From Bradyrhizobium sp. SZCCT0153 (GTDB lineage Bacteria > Pseudomonadota > Alphaproteobacteria > Rhizobiales > Xanthobacteraceae): a stretch of DNA of 64,000 nt. Of this stretch, positions 20,330 through 29,713 are shown one piece after another. The translations under genes and the position numbers were made by a program. The DNA is taken from contig NZ_JAFCKS010000003.1 in the NCBI RefSeq assembly GCF_018129995.1, positions 62,001 through 126,000 on the forward strand, read 5' to 3'. Within the stretch, counting starts at the first letter, position 1. Each line of letters begins with the position of its first letter. The notes below the pieces were generated by a model. The model had not been told where the DNA came from. It ran no database searches and saw only the letters and a list, made by a program, of their open reading frames with translations.

Positions 20330-20899
20330 ATGTCGGCGCTGGTCTGCGTCGCGCGGATCGGCGCCGCGCATGGTGTGCGCGGTGCGGTCAAATTGTGGAC
20401 CTTCACCGAAGATCCCTTTGCCGTCAGGCGCTACGGTCCGCTTCTGTCCAAGGACGGCAAGCGCCAGTTCGAGGTCGCAACGGCGCGCGAGGCCAGGGAT
20501 CATCTGGTCGCGACGTTCAAGGGCGTCACGACCCGCGATGAGGCCGAGCGCCTCAACGGCATCGAGCTCTATGTCGCGCGCGAAAAGCTGCCCGCGACCG
20601 ATGAGGACGAATATTACCACACCGATCTGATCGGGCTCGCCGCCGTCACCACGGACGGCGAGCCGCTCGGCCGTGTGCTTGCGATCCATAATTTCGGCGC
20701 CGGCGACATCATCGAGATCACGCCGCCCAAAGGATCTGCAAAGGGCACGACGATGCTGCTGCCGTTCACGAACGCGGTGGTGCCCGAGGTCGATCTTGCC
20801 GGCGGCCGCGTCGTGATCGCGCTGCCGCAGGAGATCGAGGCAGAGGACACGGAGGAGGATTCCTCCCCGAGTCGTCCCGGCGAAAGCCAAGACCCATAA
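20330..20899 (+). CDS. rimM: 16S rRNA processing protein RimM
   Basis: The 189-residue assembly factor binds S19 in the 30S head. The N-terminal RimM barrel ([21 protein letters not shown]) and the C-terminal PRC-barrel ([38 protein letters not shown]) are complete. After the normal end ([11 protein letters not shown]), the last residues SRPGESQDP and the TAA stop come from a partial family C repeat. It overlaps no gene but is followed 34 bases later by trmD, as in most bacteria. Confidence 0.95.
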   Translation: MSALVCVARIGAAHGVRGAVKLWTFTEDPFAVRRYGPLLSKDGKRQFEVATAREARDHLVATFKGVTTRDEAERLNGIELYVAREKLPATDEDEYYHTDLIGLAAVTTDGEPLGRVLAIHNFGAGDIIEITPPKGSAKGTTMLLPFTNAVVPEVDLAGGRVVIALPQEIEAEDTEEDSSPSRPGESQDP

Positions 20900-20925
20900 C
20901 CACTGGCCGTGGTTTTTGGCTAAGC
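20871..20925. repeat. Partial family C repeat spanning the rimM stop
   Basis: GTCGTCCCGGCGAAAGCC and GACCCATAACCACTGG match the left half of the family C element at 16814 and 31367. Here it encodes the last nine residues and stop of rimM and runs into the trmD leader. Confidence 0.7.
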
Positions 20926-20933
20926 TGTTTGCA

Positions 20934-21689
20934 ATGACCAATCCCCCACCCTGGCGCGCGACGGTGCTGACGCTGTTTCCGGAGATGTTTCCGGGACCGC
21001 TCGGCGTGAGCCTGGCCGGCCGGGCGCTGGCCTCCGGGCTCTGGGAGATCGAGGCGCGGGACATCCGGGCCTCCGCCACCGATCGCCACCGCAGCGTTGA
21101 CGACACCCCCGCCGGCGGCGGGCCGGGCATGGTGCTGCGGGCCGATGTCCTGGCCGCGGCGATCGATGGCGCGGAGATCAACCCTGAGCGGCCCCGCCTG
21201 CTGATGAGCCCGCGCGGTCGGCCATTGACCCAGGCCCGCGTCATTGAACTCGCCGAGGGTCCCGGCCCGCTGATCGTCTGCGGACGCTTCGAGGGGGTGG
21301 ACCAGCGGGTGATCGACGGACGGGGGCTGGAGGAGGTCTCGATCGGCGATTACGTCCTGTCCGGCGGCGAAATCGCCGCGCTGGCCCTGATCGACGCCTG
21401 CGTCCGGCTGCTGCCGGGCGTGATGGGCAAGGAAGCCTCGGGAACCGAGGAGAGCTTTTCGGAGGGCCTGCTCGAATACCCCCAATACACGCGACCGCAG
21501 CTGTTCGAGGGAGTCCCGATCCCGGAGATCCTGACCTCGGGCGATCACGCCAGGGTCGCGAGCTGGCGGCGGGCGCAATCCGAGGCCCTGACGGCGGCCC
21601 GGCGGCCCGATTTGTGGGCCCAGATCCCGCCCAAGCCCCCGAATCGGGCGGGACGCCAAAAAACGCCAAAAAACAAGACAGACGGGTGA
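20934..21689 (+). CDS. trmD: tRNA (guanine-N1)-methyltransferase TrmD
   Basis: The 251-residue SPOUT enzyme makes m1G37 in tRNAs, preventing +1 frameshifts. The start [18 protein letters not shown], the [16 protein letters not shown] loop, the SAM-binding knot ([25 protein letters not shown]) and the YPQYTRP block are all present. The ATG at 20934 gives [11 protein letters not shown]; a TTG six codons earlier lies in the repeat and is rejected. A basic C-terminal tail ([14 protein letters not shown]) is slightly long. rplS follows. Confidence 0.96.
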   Translation: MTNPPPWRATVLTLFPEMFPGPLGVSLAGRALASGLWEIEARDIRASATDRHRSVDDTPAGGGPGMVLRADVLAAAIDGAEINPERPRLLMSPRGRPLTQARVIELAEGPGPLIVCGRFEGVDQRVIDGRGLEEVSIGDYVLSGGEIAALALIDACVRLLPGVMGKEASGTEESFSEGLLEYPQYTRPQLFEGVPIPEILTSGDHARVASWRRAQSEALTAARRPDLWAQIPPKPPNRAGRQKTPKNKTDG

Positions 21690-21798
21690 CAAACGCTCCG
21701 GCTTGCCTTATAGCAGCGGCCAAATCCGCAATAGCTGGATAGACGAATTTCGCGCAGCCCCCGTTGAAAAGGCTGGGCGCGCCGATGGAGATTTACCC

Positions 21799-22179
21799 AT
21801 GAACCTGATCCAACAGCTCGAAAAAGAGCAATTCGACAAGCTCTCCGCCAGCAAGGAGATTCCGGAGTTCGGCCCCGGCGACACCGTGATCGTCAACGTG
21901 AAGGTGGTCGAAGGCGACCGTACCCGCGTGCAGGCCTATGAAGGCGTCTGCATCGGCCGCTCCGGTGGTGGCCTCAACGAGAGCTTCACCGTTCGCAAGA
22001 TTTCGTACGGCGAGGGCGTGGAGCGCGTGTTCCCGGTGATGTCGCCGATGATCGACTCGATCAAGGTGGTGCGCCGCGGCAAGGTGCGTCGCGCCAAGCT
22101 TTATTACCTGCGCCAGCTGCGCGGCAAGTCGGCCCGTATCGTCGAGAAGACCGAGCACGCCAAGGCCGTCAACGAGTAA
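21799..22179 (+). CDS. rplS: 50S ribosomal protein L19
   Basis: The 126-residue protein sits at the 30S-50S interface. [11 protein letters not shown] is the normal start, and [32 protein letters not shown] is split between conserved core and C-terminal region. The frame is open further upstream, but the earlier codons do not match the family. A clear intrinsic terminator lies 25 bases after the stop, closing the operon. Confidence 0.97.
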   Translation: MNLIQQLEKEQFDKLSASKEIPEFGPGDTVIVNVKVVEGDRTRVQAYEGVCIGRSGGGLNESFTVRKISYGEGVERVFPVMSPMIDSIKVVRRGKVRRAKLYYLRQLRGKSARIVEKTEHAKAVNE

Positions 22180-22203
22180 GCTCCGCTTACAGACGAGTTT
22201 CGA

Positions 22204-22235
22204 AAAGCGCGGGGCCAAACCCCGCGCTTTTTTTG
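22204..22235 (+). terminator. Rho-independent terminator of the rplS operon
   Basis: AAAGCGCGGGG and CCCCGCGCTTT enclose a CCAAA loop and are followed by further T residues. It is placed directly after rplS. Confidence 0.92.
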
Positions 22236-22255
22236 TGCTGCAGCACGTCCACCCC

Positions 22256-22342
22256 CGTCATTGCGAGCGAAGCGAAGCAATCCAGACTGTCTCTGCGGAA
22301 AGATTCTGGATTGCTTCGTCGCAAGGGCTCCTCGCAATGACG
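22256..22342. repeat. Dispersed palindromic repeat, family A, copy 3
   Basis: CGTCATTGCGAGCGAAGCG at the left is complementary to CTCGCAATGACG at the right; the spacing and interior match copy 1. It lies between the rplS terminator and the leuC leader. Confidence 0.85.
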
Positions 22343-22387
22343 ACGCCGCTAAGGTCTCGCGCTTTTACGGCTGCATGCTATATAGCT

Positions 22388-22404
22388 TCTAGAATGTTTC
22401 CAGA
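22388..22404. promoter_or_regulatory. Weak Irr-box-like palindrome upstream of leuC
   Basis: TCTAGAATGTTTCCAGA matches the pattern TTTAGAAnnnTTCTAAA at 11 of 14 positions. It lies about 194 bases before leuC and just after a TATATA stretch (22379-22384) that could be a -10 element. LeuC carries an Fe-S cluster, so iron control would make sense, but the match is imperfect. Confidence 0.3.
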
Positions 22405-22531
22405 TCTGACCAGCCTCGCCCCCGTCAAGCACGTCGTCATCGACGATCGCTCGCGGCTGCCTGGCCGGTTCTTCGGACGCTTCGCGACCTCGGCAACGTC
22501 AGAGCTTACGCGCGCAGCCTAAAAGCTGCGC
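22394..22531 (+). other. Possible leader ORF and hairpin before leuC
   Basis: An ATG at 22394 opens a 42-codon frame (MFPDLTSLAPVKHVV...) ending at 22522. The stop codon lies in the loop of a seven-base hairpin (GCGCAGC, 22512-22518; GCTGCGC, 22525-22531), followed shortly by ATTTTG. This layout resembles an attenuator, but the peptide has no leucine run, so a classic leucine attenuator is doubtful. Confidence 0.25.
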
Positions 22532-22597
22532 TGACGATTTTGTTGCCCGCGCGCCCCCCGCGCATATCGCTACACAACATTCCTGGAGCTGACGCTC

Positions 22598-24004
<1,407 letters not shown>

Positions 24005-24099
24005 GCTGCTCCCTGCAATTTGAGCGATCGCGGCAAACCGCCGTTAATCGCCGGCGCCCACACTGCGTCCGCGCGAACATTTCGCGCGGACACGAGCCC

Positions 24100-24309
24100 A
24101 TGGCCAACAAGCCTGAATATGTCGATCTGATCGGCGAGGCCACGCGCCAGCACCGGCGGCGCGCGGCGCCGCGGCGCATCGTCGCCAGGCCCGAGGCCGA
24201 GGAGACCTCGAAGCTCAGCCGCTGGCCGCCCGCGATGTTCAAGCAGTGGAAGCTGGAGAACCTGGCGCGTTGGAAATCGGCATCGTGGAAGCTCAAGGAT
24301 TGGCTTTAG
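24100..24309 (+). CDS. Small basic hypothetical protein
   Basis: The frame codes for 69 residues: MANKPEYVDLIGEATRQHRR, an Arg-rich middle, then a Trp/Lys-rich C-terminal region with repeats of a WK motif (QWKLENLARWKSASWKLKDW). No domain is recognised. Supporting it as a gene are a sensible ATG, a GC-rich codon pattern like its neighbours, and an intrinsic terminator 12 bases after the stop. It may bind nucleic acid or membrane surfaces; that is speculation. It lies between leuC and a divergent Gly/His-rich gene. Confidence 0.65.
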   Translation: MANKPEYVDLIGEATRQHRRRAAPRRIVARPEAEETSKLSRWPPAMFKQWKLENLARWKSASWKLKDWL

Positions 24310-24320
24310 GCCACATGAAC

Positions 24321-24346
24321 GAAGGGCGCCGCTGAGGCGCCCTTTT
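24321..24346 (+). terminator. Rho-independent terminator after the small basic gene
   Basis: GGGCGCC and GGCGCCC enclose GCTGA and are followed by TTTT. It ends the plus-strand transcript and lies just before the stop of the convergent Gly/His-rich gene. Confidence 0.8.
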
Positions 24347-24360
24347 GATGTCGATCGCAC

Positions 24361-24912
24361 TCACCAATAGCGATACGGATGGTGCCAGCGATGCCAGCGG
24401 CAGATGCGGCGCGGGCCGTAATAGGTCCAGATCACCCGGCAGCGGCGCGGATAGTGGTAAGAGGGATAGTAGCCGCCGTAATAATAGCGCCGGTGGAAGT
24501 GACGATAGCCGTAATGCGGGCGATAGCCCCAGTGGCGGTGATAGCCGCCATATCCGCCGTAGCGGACGCCGCCATAGCGATAGCCGCCGCCGTGGAAGGC
24601 CGGTGCGGCACGAACGACACCGCCGCGGAAGCCGCCGAAATGTCCTCCGCCACCGTGGAAGCCGCCTCCTCTATGGAAGCCGCCGCCATGAAAGCCGCCG
24701 CCGCCATGCCCGCCACCATGTCCACCGCCGCCGCCGTGGCGAACCGGGATGATGTCGTCGGTCGCAGCCTTCGCCGCGGGTGACGTCGCCGGATTGATCA
24801 AGGTCAGCGCTTCAGCGCGGCGCGCGGTCCCCGCCGACAGCATCAGCGTCGCGGCCGCCGCGATCCCGAGCAAGCGCAGCGGGCTCGCCCTGAGACCCAA
24901 ACTCCTCAGCAT
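24361..24912 (-). CDS. Gly/His/Tyr-rich secreted protein
   Basis: The 183-residue protein has a hydrophobic signal (about 13-30, AEA cleavage near 35), then a Gly/His-rich stretch of GGGFHGGG-like repeats (about 60-105) and a Tyr/Arg/His-rich C-terminal half (RYGGYGGYHRHWGY; RRYYYGGYYPSYHYPRRC). Two cysteines near the end (RRCRVIWTYYGPRRICRW) could form a disulfide. Many Bradyrhizobium genomes carry such proteins; the function is unknown. The His density suggests metal binding, which is inference. Confidence 0.75.
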   Translation of the reverse strand: MLRSLGLRASPLRLLGIAAAATLMLSAGTARRAEALTLINPATSPAAKAATDDIIPVRHGGGGGHGGGHGGGGFHGGGFHRGGGFHGGGGHFGGFRGGVVRAAPAFHGGGYRYGGVRYGGYGGYHRHWGYRPHYGYRHFHRRYYYGGYYPSYHYPRRCRVIWTYYGPRRICRWHRWHHPYRYW

Positions 24913-25064
24913 GGCATCCTCCCTGAATCCGGACAGCGGCGTTGCGATGCTCGTTGCCGGCCCGCGTCATCGCTGTTCATTGACGGTCGCTCCCAACATT
25001 AAGCTAGGGACAGCGACGTGAATGCCTCATGAATGAACGACGATGTCGACGCGGCGCGGCGGCG

Positions 25065-25328
25065 TCACCACCACGGCCCGAAGCCGAGCACGAAGGGCGC
25101 GGGCACGCCGTAAGGATAGGGACGGTAGTAAACCGGCCGTGCGTAATAGCGCGGCGCATCGGATGCGAGGTGGCGCACAGCGTCATGATGGCGCGCGTGG
25201 CGCCGTGCACCGATGTCCATTGCGGGCGCTGATGCCTTTGACGCTGCGGCATGCGTCGCGGCAATGGAGACGCCGGGCAAGCCGAGGATCAGCCCGAGGG
25301 CCACCGCGATCCCGATCCAGTTCGTCAT
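25065..25328 (-). CDS. Small secreted hypothetical protein (His/Pro/Tyr-rich)
   Basis: The frame codes for 87 residues. The ATG giving MTNWIGIAVALGLILGLPG begins a signal peptide (AATHA cleavage near residue 24); an upstream start eight codons earlier would spoil it. The mature part is short and rich in His, Tyr and Pro (GARRHARHHDAVRHL; YYARPVYYRPYPYG), ending FVLGFGPWW. No family is recognised. It lies 42 bases downstream of another small secreted protein gene on the same strand. Confidence 0.6.
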   Translation of the reverse strand: MTNWIGIAVALGLILGLPGVSIAATHAAASKASAPAMDIGARRHARHHDAVRHLASDAPRYYARPVYYRPYPYGVPAPFVLGFGPWW

Positions 25329-25370
25329 GATCGACCTCCGCTGCGTCCGCATGCGGCGCTGCCGGCCAAC

Positions 25371-25682
25371 TCAGCCCCGGCGCCAGTAGCAGCTCATATG
25401 GGGCACGATCACCGTGCCGCTCGGCCGGAATTCCTGCACATAGGTGGCATTGCACTCGCGGACCGCGTCGGGACCGGGGTTGTAGCGCGGATAGACTCCA
25501 TCCGGGCTGTAATAGGGCGTGACGCGCAGCCGCGCCGGGGCCCGCTTGCGCGGCGGCGGGGCGTCGGGCACGCCCGCCTGGGCCAGCCGAATCTCGCGGC
25601 CGGCCGTCTGGGCTTCGGCCACGCCGCAAATCTGCGAAAACAACCCCATGCACAGTAGCGTCAGCGCTGTTTTCGCTCGCAT
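25371..25682 (-). CDS. Small secreted hypothetical protein with cysteine pair
   Basis: The frame codes for 103 residues with a clear signal peptide (MRAKTALTLLCMGLFSQICG, cleavage near AEAQ). The mature part carries RVTPYYSPDGVYPRYNPGP, then two cysteines in ECNATYV and SCYWRRG that could pair. Similar small proteins with this YSPDGVYPRYNPGPDAVREC pattern occur in Bradyrhizobium as uncharacterised exported proteins. The ATG is preferred over a GTG four codons earlier. It is first of a possible three-gene minus-strand set of small envelope proteins. Confidence 0.65.
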   Translation of the reverse strand: MRAKTALTLLCMGLFSQICGVAEAQTAGREIRLAQAGVPDAPPPRKRAPARLRVTPYYSPDGVYPRYNPGPDAVRECNATYVQEFRPSGTVIVPHMSCYWRRG

Positions 25683-25792
25683 TTTACCGCCCACCTGAAA
25701 CGTCTTTTCCGAGGCCCCACGCTCCCCGTTTTGGCGGCGCCCGTCAACCTCACCGCGCTTATAAAGCCGGATGCATCGCCGCGGAACCCGCG

Positions 25793-25831
25793 CTAGAACC
25801 CCGTTCCGATGAAATCGGAGCGGGGTTCTAG
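25793..25831. repeat. Near-perfect 18-bp-arm palindrome
   Basis: CTAGAACCCCGTTCCGAT faces ATCGGAGCGGGGTTCTAG around a GAA loop; the one mismatch is a G-T pair. It lies in the divergent gap before the metallopeptidase gene, directly joined to a family J repeat. Confidence 0.85.
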
Positions 25832-25890
25832 ATTCTCATTTTGACGCGTCTTCCTGACGCGAACCGGTGTCCGCTTCGCTCGAAAACGCC
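25832..25890. repeat. Dispersed repeat, family J, abutting the metallopeptidase start
   Basis: On the minus strand it carries GCGTTTTCGAGCGA, CCGGTTCGCGT and ACGCGTCAAA in order, as in the copy inside ccmC at 8350-8404. It ends directly at the chosen ATG of the next gene. Confidence 0.75.
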
Positions 25891-26301
25891 ATGGAGAAGC
25901 CCATGTGGACGGAATTGAAAGCGCCCTCGCTGGCCGAGATGGAAGCGACGGCCCATGACATCTTCGAGCGCCTGCCGGCGGAGTTTCGCAAGCTGTGCGA
26001 GGGCGTGATCATCCGCGTCGACGACTTCCCGACCGAGGAGGTGCTCGACGAGATGGAATGCGAGAGCGAGTTCGACCTGCTCGGCCTGTTCCAGGGCATC
26101 GGCCTGCCGCAGCAGAGTTTCGGCGACGTGGCGCGGCTACCCAACATGGTCTGGCTCTACCGCCGGCCGATCCTGGACTATTGGGCCGAGCACGACGAAA
26201 GCCTCGGCCACATCGTCCGCCACGTCCTGATCCACGAGATCGGCCACCATTTCGGCCTTTCGGACGACGATATGGCCGCGATCGAGGCGCAAGCAGACTA
26301 G
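25891..26301 (+). CDS. Minimal zinc metallopeptidase (zincin-1 type)
   Basis: The 136-residue protein contains the HExxH motif in LIHEIGHHFGLSDDDMAAIE near its C-terminus, with the downstream His and Asp that suggest a third ligand. The block VIIRVDDFPTEEVLDEM and the small size match the metallopeptidase family of PF06262. Its substrate is unknown. A GTG at 25867 is in frame but lies inside the family J repeat, so the start is the ATG at 25891, or possibly the next one at 25903 (MWTELKAPS). leuD follows 81 bases later on the same strand. Confidence 0.85.
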   Translation: MEKPMWTELKAPSLAEMEATAHDIFERLPAEFRKLCEGVIIRVDDFPTEEVLDEMECESEFDLLGLFQGIGLPQQSFGDVARLPNMVWLYRRPILDYWAEHDESLGHIVRHVLIHEIGHHFGLSDDDMAAIEAQAD

Positions 26302-26382
26302 ACCTGCCGAATTCGGCCTAGGATTTCGGCCCCGATCGCGATAAATAACCGTTCCCCTGAACCACCCCGGGAAAGCGCAACC

Positions 26383-26988
26383 ATGGACAAGTTCACCACG
26401 CTGGAAGGCGTCGCGGCGCCGCTGAAGATCATCAATGTCGACACCGACATGATCATTCCGAAGCAGTACCTCAAGACCATCAAGCGCACCGGCCTTGGCA
26501 AGGGGCTCTTCTCCGAGCAGCGCTACAAGGACGACGGCAGCGAGAACCCGGATTTCGTGCTGAACCAGCCGGCCTATCGCAACACCAAGGTGCTGGTCGC
26601 CGGCGACAATTTCGGCTGCGGCTCGAGCCGCGAGCACGCGCCCTGGGCGCTGCTCGACTTCGGCATCCGCTGCGTGATCTCGACCTCGTTCGGCGACATC
26701 TTCTACAACAACTGCTTCAAGAACGGCATCCTGCCGATCCGCGTTGCCCAGGAAGACCTCGACAAGCTGTTCGACGACGCCGAGCGCGGCGCCAACGCGA
26801 CGCTGACGATCGATCTGCCGAACCAGGAGATCCGCGGCCCCGACGGCGGCAAGGTCAAGTTCGAGATCGACCCGTTCCGCAAGCACTGCCTGATCAACGG
26901 GCTCGACGACATCGGCCTGACGATGGAGAAGAAGGCCTCGATCGACACCTATGAGGCGAAGCTCAAGCGCGAACGCGCCTGGGCCTGA
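26383..26988 (+). CDS. leuD: 3-isopropylmalate dehydratase small subunit
   Basis: The 201-residue swivel-domain subunit completes the isopropylmalate isomerase with LeuC. The conserved [15 protein letters not shown] loop (76-90) and the N-terminal [15 protein letters not shown] block are present. The length is normal. It is preceded by the metallopeptidase gene and ends at a strong terminator, so it may form a short unit separate from leuC. Confidence 0.97.
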   Translation: MDKFTTLEGVAAPLKIINVDTDMIIPKQYLKTIKRTGLGKGLFSEQRYKDDGSENPDFVLNQPAYRNTKVLVAGDNFGCGSSREHAPWALLDFGIRCVISTSFGDIFYNNCFKNGILPIRVAQEDLDKLFDDAERGANATLTIDLPNQEIRGPDGGKVKFEIDPFRKHCLINGLDDIGLTMEKKASIDTYEAKLKRERAWA

Positions 26989-27005
26989 GCCCAAATTCCT
27001 GTTCG

Positions 27006-27038
27006 AGCCCCGGTGCCACGCGCGCCGGGGCTTTTTCT
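27006..27038 (+). terminator. Rho-independent terminator of leuD
   Basis: AGCCCCGG and CCGGGGCT arms are followed by a T-rich run, 18 bases after the leuD stop codon. Confidence 0.88.
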
Positions 27039-27063
27039 TTGCCCTCGATATCACCTCTCGTTT

Positions 27064-27112
27064 GAGCATGAACTTTTCGGAAAACCGCTGCACACTTTTC
27101 CGGATCATGCTC
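27064..27112. repeat. Palindromic repeat, family H
   Basis: GAGCATGA at one end faces TCATGCTC at the other, with internal TTTTCGGAAAACCG and ACTTTTCCGG partly pairing. I recall very similar elements as common between genes in Bradyrhizobium and relatives. Only one copy was noticed here. Confidence 0.65.
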
Positions 27113-27125
27113 TAGGCTTCCCCGC

Positions 27126-27911
27126 ATGCTGCCCGAGATCGTCACCTTCTGGCATGGTCCGATGGACGCCCTGCGCCAGACCTGTCTGCGCTCGCAGCTG
27201 GCTGCCGGCCACAAAATCACGGTCTACAGTTTCGACACCATTCCAGGCCTCCCCGCCGGTGTCGGCAACGCTGACGCCGAAGCGATCCTGCCGCACGCGT
27301 TCTCCGAACGATTGCGGCCGCCGCAGCCGGACGGAAGCTGGCGCGACTGGACCACGCTCCAGTTCAGCGACTTCTTCCGCATGAAGCTGATGGCGAAGGG
27401 ATTGGGTCTCTGGCTCGATGCCGACGTGCTGCTGCTCAAACCCGTCATGATCGATCCGGCAAAGCCCTACTTCGCCTGGGAGCGGCCGCGCCAGCTCGGC
27501 AATTCCGTGATTTACCTTCCGCCCGCGCACGGCATCGTCGCCGCGTACGAAGAGCTGATGGAGCAGGAGGAATTGACGCCGAACTGGCTCTCGCTGCGCC
27601 ATCGCATCACCTTCCTGATGCGCCGCCTGCGCGGCGGCTCGAATCGTCTCTCCGACATCCGCGTCGCGATCTTCGGGCCGGCGGCACTCACCGCGCTGGC
27701 GCGTCGCACCGGCGATTTGGCCTGCGCACTGCCGAAGCAGTCGTTCTACGCCGTGCATGCCGAGCCAAAGCTGTTCTTCGATCCCTCGAGCTATCTCGGC
27801 CTCGTCACCAACCCCGAGATCATCGGCCTGCACATCTCGCCCAAGGGTCGCGGCGGCGAGAAGCCGATCCCGGGCAGCCTGTATGCGTGGGCAGCGGAGC
27901 GGTTTGGGTAA
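27126..27911 (+). CDS. Glycosyltransferase with DXD motif (sugar-binding region type)
   Basis: The 261-residue soluble protein contains LGLWLDADVLLLKPV with the DxD metal/nucleotide-sugar motif at 98-100, after the family block LQFSDFFRMKLMAKGLG. This matches glycosyltransferases of the Gly_transf_sug type (capsule and lipo-oligosaccharide synthesis, GT32-like). The start is well defined by PEIVTFWHG. The gene stands alone, flanked by repeats on both sides; the acceptor is unknown. Confidence 0.78.
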   Translation: MLPEIVTFWHGPMDALRQTCLRSQLAAGHKITVYSFDTIPGLPAGVGNADAEAILPHAFSERLRPPQPDGSWRDWTTLQFSDFFRMKLMAKGLGLWLDADVLLLKPVMIDPAKPYFAWERPRQLGNSVIYLPPAHGIVAAYEELMEQEELTPNWLSLRHRITFLMRRLRGGSNRLSDIRVAIFGPAALTALARRTGDLACALPKQSFYAVHAEPKLFFDPSSYLGLVTNPEIIGLHISPKGRGGEKPIPGSLYAWAAERFG

Positions 27912-27952
27912 TCCTCCGCTGCAAGCCCAGTGCGATCGCATATGGCACCACC

Positions 27953-28106
27953 TGAGCGCGCGCCTCGTCCTTCGAGACGACCGCTTCGCGGTCTCCTCAG
28001 GAGGAGGCTAAGCGGCATCGGTGCTCGTCAAAACTATGGCCGCACACTCGGTCCTCATCCTGAGGGCCCGCCAACGGCGGGCGTCTCGAAGGATGGACAC
28101 AGGGGA
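27953..28106. repeat. Dispersed palindromic repeat, family B, copy 2
   Basis: CGTCCTTCGAGACG and CTCCTCAGGAGGA on the left are complementary to TCCTGAGG and CGTCTCGAAGGA on the right, with a spacer of about 80 bases. It resembles the element at 1886-1994. The rest of the 340-base gap to the next gene holds nothing recognised. Confidence 0.7.
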
Positions 28107-28249
28107 AGCGCTCCCATATGCGATTACCCTGCCCGCGTCCGGGACACGCGACCTGTTTTCTCGATCCATTCTCAATTTGATCCAGCGCAACGCGCTCCTG
28201 CATCATTGTGCATAACCTTGCTCCAATCGCTATCCGAATGGAGCTTCGC

Positions 28250-28669
28250 ATGAGCACTGCAAGCAGGCCTTATCCCATCGTCCAGGACCTCATCGAGTCC
28301 TTTGCAAGCTGGCTGAAGCATCGCCGCGAGCTGAACGAGATGCGGCAACTCGATCGTTCGGAGTTCGACCGGATCGCCAGCGACCTCAGGATCGCGCCGG
28401 ACGATCTGGAGGAGCTGGTCCGTCACGGCAAGCACGCCGCCGACGAACTGCCGAAAATGCTCGAACAGCTCGGCATCGATGCGGAAGGGCTCGGCCGCGC
28501 ACAGCCGCTGCTGTTGCGCGACATGGAGCGTGTGTGCGCCCTGTGCAGCCACAAGGCTCAATGCGACCGCGATCTCGCCGACGGCACCGCCGCGGAGAAC
28601 TATCACGGTTATTGCGGCAATGCGTCGACGCTGGAATCGCTCGATCGCGCCGATCACGCACCGCGCTGA
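28250..28669 (+). CDS. DUF6455-like cysteine-containing protein
   Basis: The 139-residue soluble protein has a helical N-terminal half (LKHRRELNEMRQLDRSEFDRIASDLRI split by a turn) and a C-terminal cysteine cluster: CALCSHKAQCDRDL, then NYHGYCGNASTL. The spacing C-x2-C-x5-C plus a later C suggests a metal or Fe-S site and resembles the DUF6455 family. A GGAG ribosome site just before the ATG at 28250 decides the start over two upstream in-frame starts. The function is unknown. Confidence 0.7.
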   Translation: MSTASRPYPIVQDLIESFASWLKHRRELNEMRQLDRSEFDRIASDLRIAPDDLEELVRHGKHAADELPKMLEQLGIDAEGLGRAQPLLLRDMERVCALCSHKAQCDRDLADGTAAENYHGYCGNASTLESLDRADHAPR

Positions 28670-28891
28670 CGCGCGCATAGATTTCGTCAGGCGGTACAGT
28701 CTTCACTCCCGGATGGCGCTATAGCTAGCTCGCCTCAACCGAGAGGCGTTCGGTTCAGGCTCAAAAGCAGCAATCTGAGGCTCGTGCCGTCGGCTTCAAA
28801 GGAAGCTTCGATCCAACGGTCTTTGCTAAATGTTGGAACTGAGCGAGCGGGGCAGGTATTATGCGGAGCATCCTGACTCAAACGATACCGC

Positions 28892-29713
28892 ATGGCTGAT
28901 TTCACCAAGGACGGGACGAGGAAACGACGATGGCCTTACCGCTTGGCCGTTATCCTGCTCGCCTATCTGGTCTTGGCGTACATTCTGGTCCCCACCCTGT
29001 GGATTCACCACGAGCACGAAGCAGGGCTGGCTTCATTGCCGATGATCACCAGGACGTCGGACGATATCCCTGCCGATCCCCTGAACGTTGGACTCGTTGG
29101 CAACGACGAAGACGTCGTCCGCGCAATGAACACGGCCGGATGGTTTGCAGCCGATGCCGTGACGCTGCGCTCGAGCATCGAGATCGTCGGAAGCGTGGTG
29201 CTGGATCGGCCATATCGTAGCGCCCCCGTCAGCCCTCTCTACTATCTTGGAAAGAAGGAGCAGTACGCCTTCGAGAAGCCTGCAGGGCACAGCGCCGATC
29301 GGCGGAATCACGTTCGATTCTGGAAGGCCCTCGAGAAGGGCGATGATGGTCGTCCGGTTTGGCTTGGCTCGGCGACGTTCGATCGGGGCGTCGGGCTCAG
29401 CCACGACACGGGACAAGTAACCCATCACATCGCGGCCGACATCGATACCGAGCGAGATCTCTTGATGGCCGACTTGCGCGAGACACGTGTCGTCGGCAGT
29501 TTCTTTCAGATCTCGGGCATAGGCCCAACTCTGTTCGGCCGAAACGGGGGTGGCGACCCCTACCACACGGATGGCGAGATACACGTTGCCGTCCTGGTGC
29601 CAGGAGCAGCAAATGGGCCGGCGGATCCTCCGACCATTCCACCGCCATCTCTCATTGCTCTGAAAGATGCCATATGGCACGGCATCGCTCAGAAAGCCGA
29701 AGGCAAGCCCTAA
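28892..29713 (+). CDS. LssY C-terminal domain membrane protein
   Basis: The 273-residue protein has one N-terminal membrane helix (about 17-37) and an extracytoplasmic domain with PVWLGSATFDRGVGLS and THHIAADIDTERDLLMADL. These blocks are typical of the LssY C-terminal domain (PF14067), found at the end of some DedA/PAP2-like proteins. Here the domain stands alone behind an anchor. Base composition appears less GC-rich than that of its neighbours, hinting at a different history. Its stop overlaps the convergent CoA lyase stop by four bases. Confidence 0.78.
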   Translation: MADFTKDGTRKRRWPYRLAVILLAYLVLAYILVPTLWIHHEHEAGLASLPMITRTSDDIPADPLNVGLVGNDEDVVRAMNTAGWFAADAVTLRSSIEIVGSVVLDRPYRSAPVSPLYYLGKKEQYAFEKPAGHSADRRNHVRFWKALEKGDDGRPVWLGSATFDRGVGLSHDTGQVTHHIAADIDTERDLLMADLRETRVVGSFFQISGIGPTLFGRNGGGDPYHTDGEIHVAVLVPGAANGPADPPTIPPPSLIALKDAIWHGIAQKAEGKP

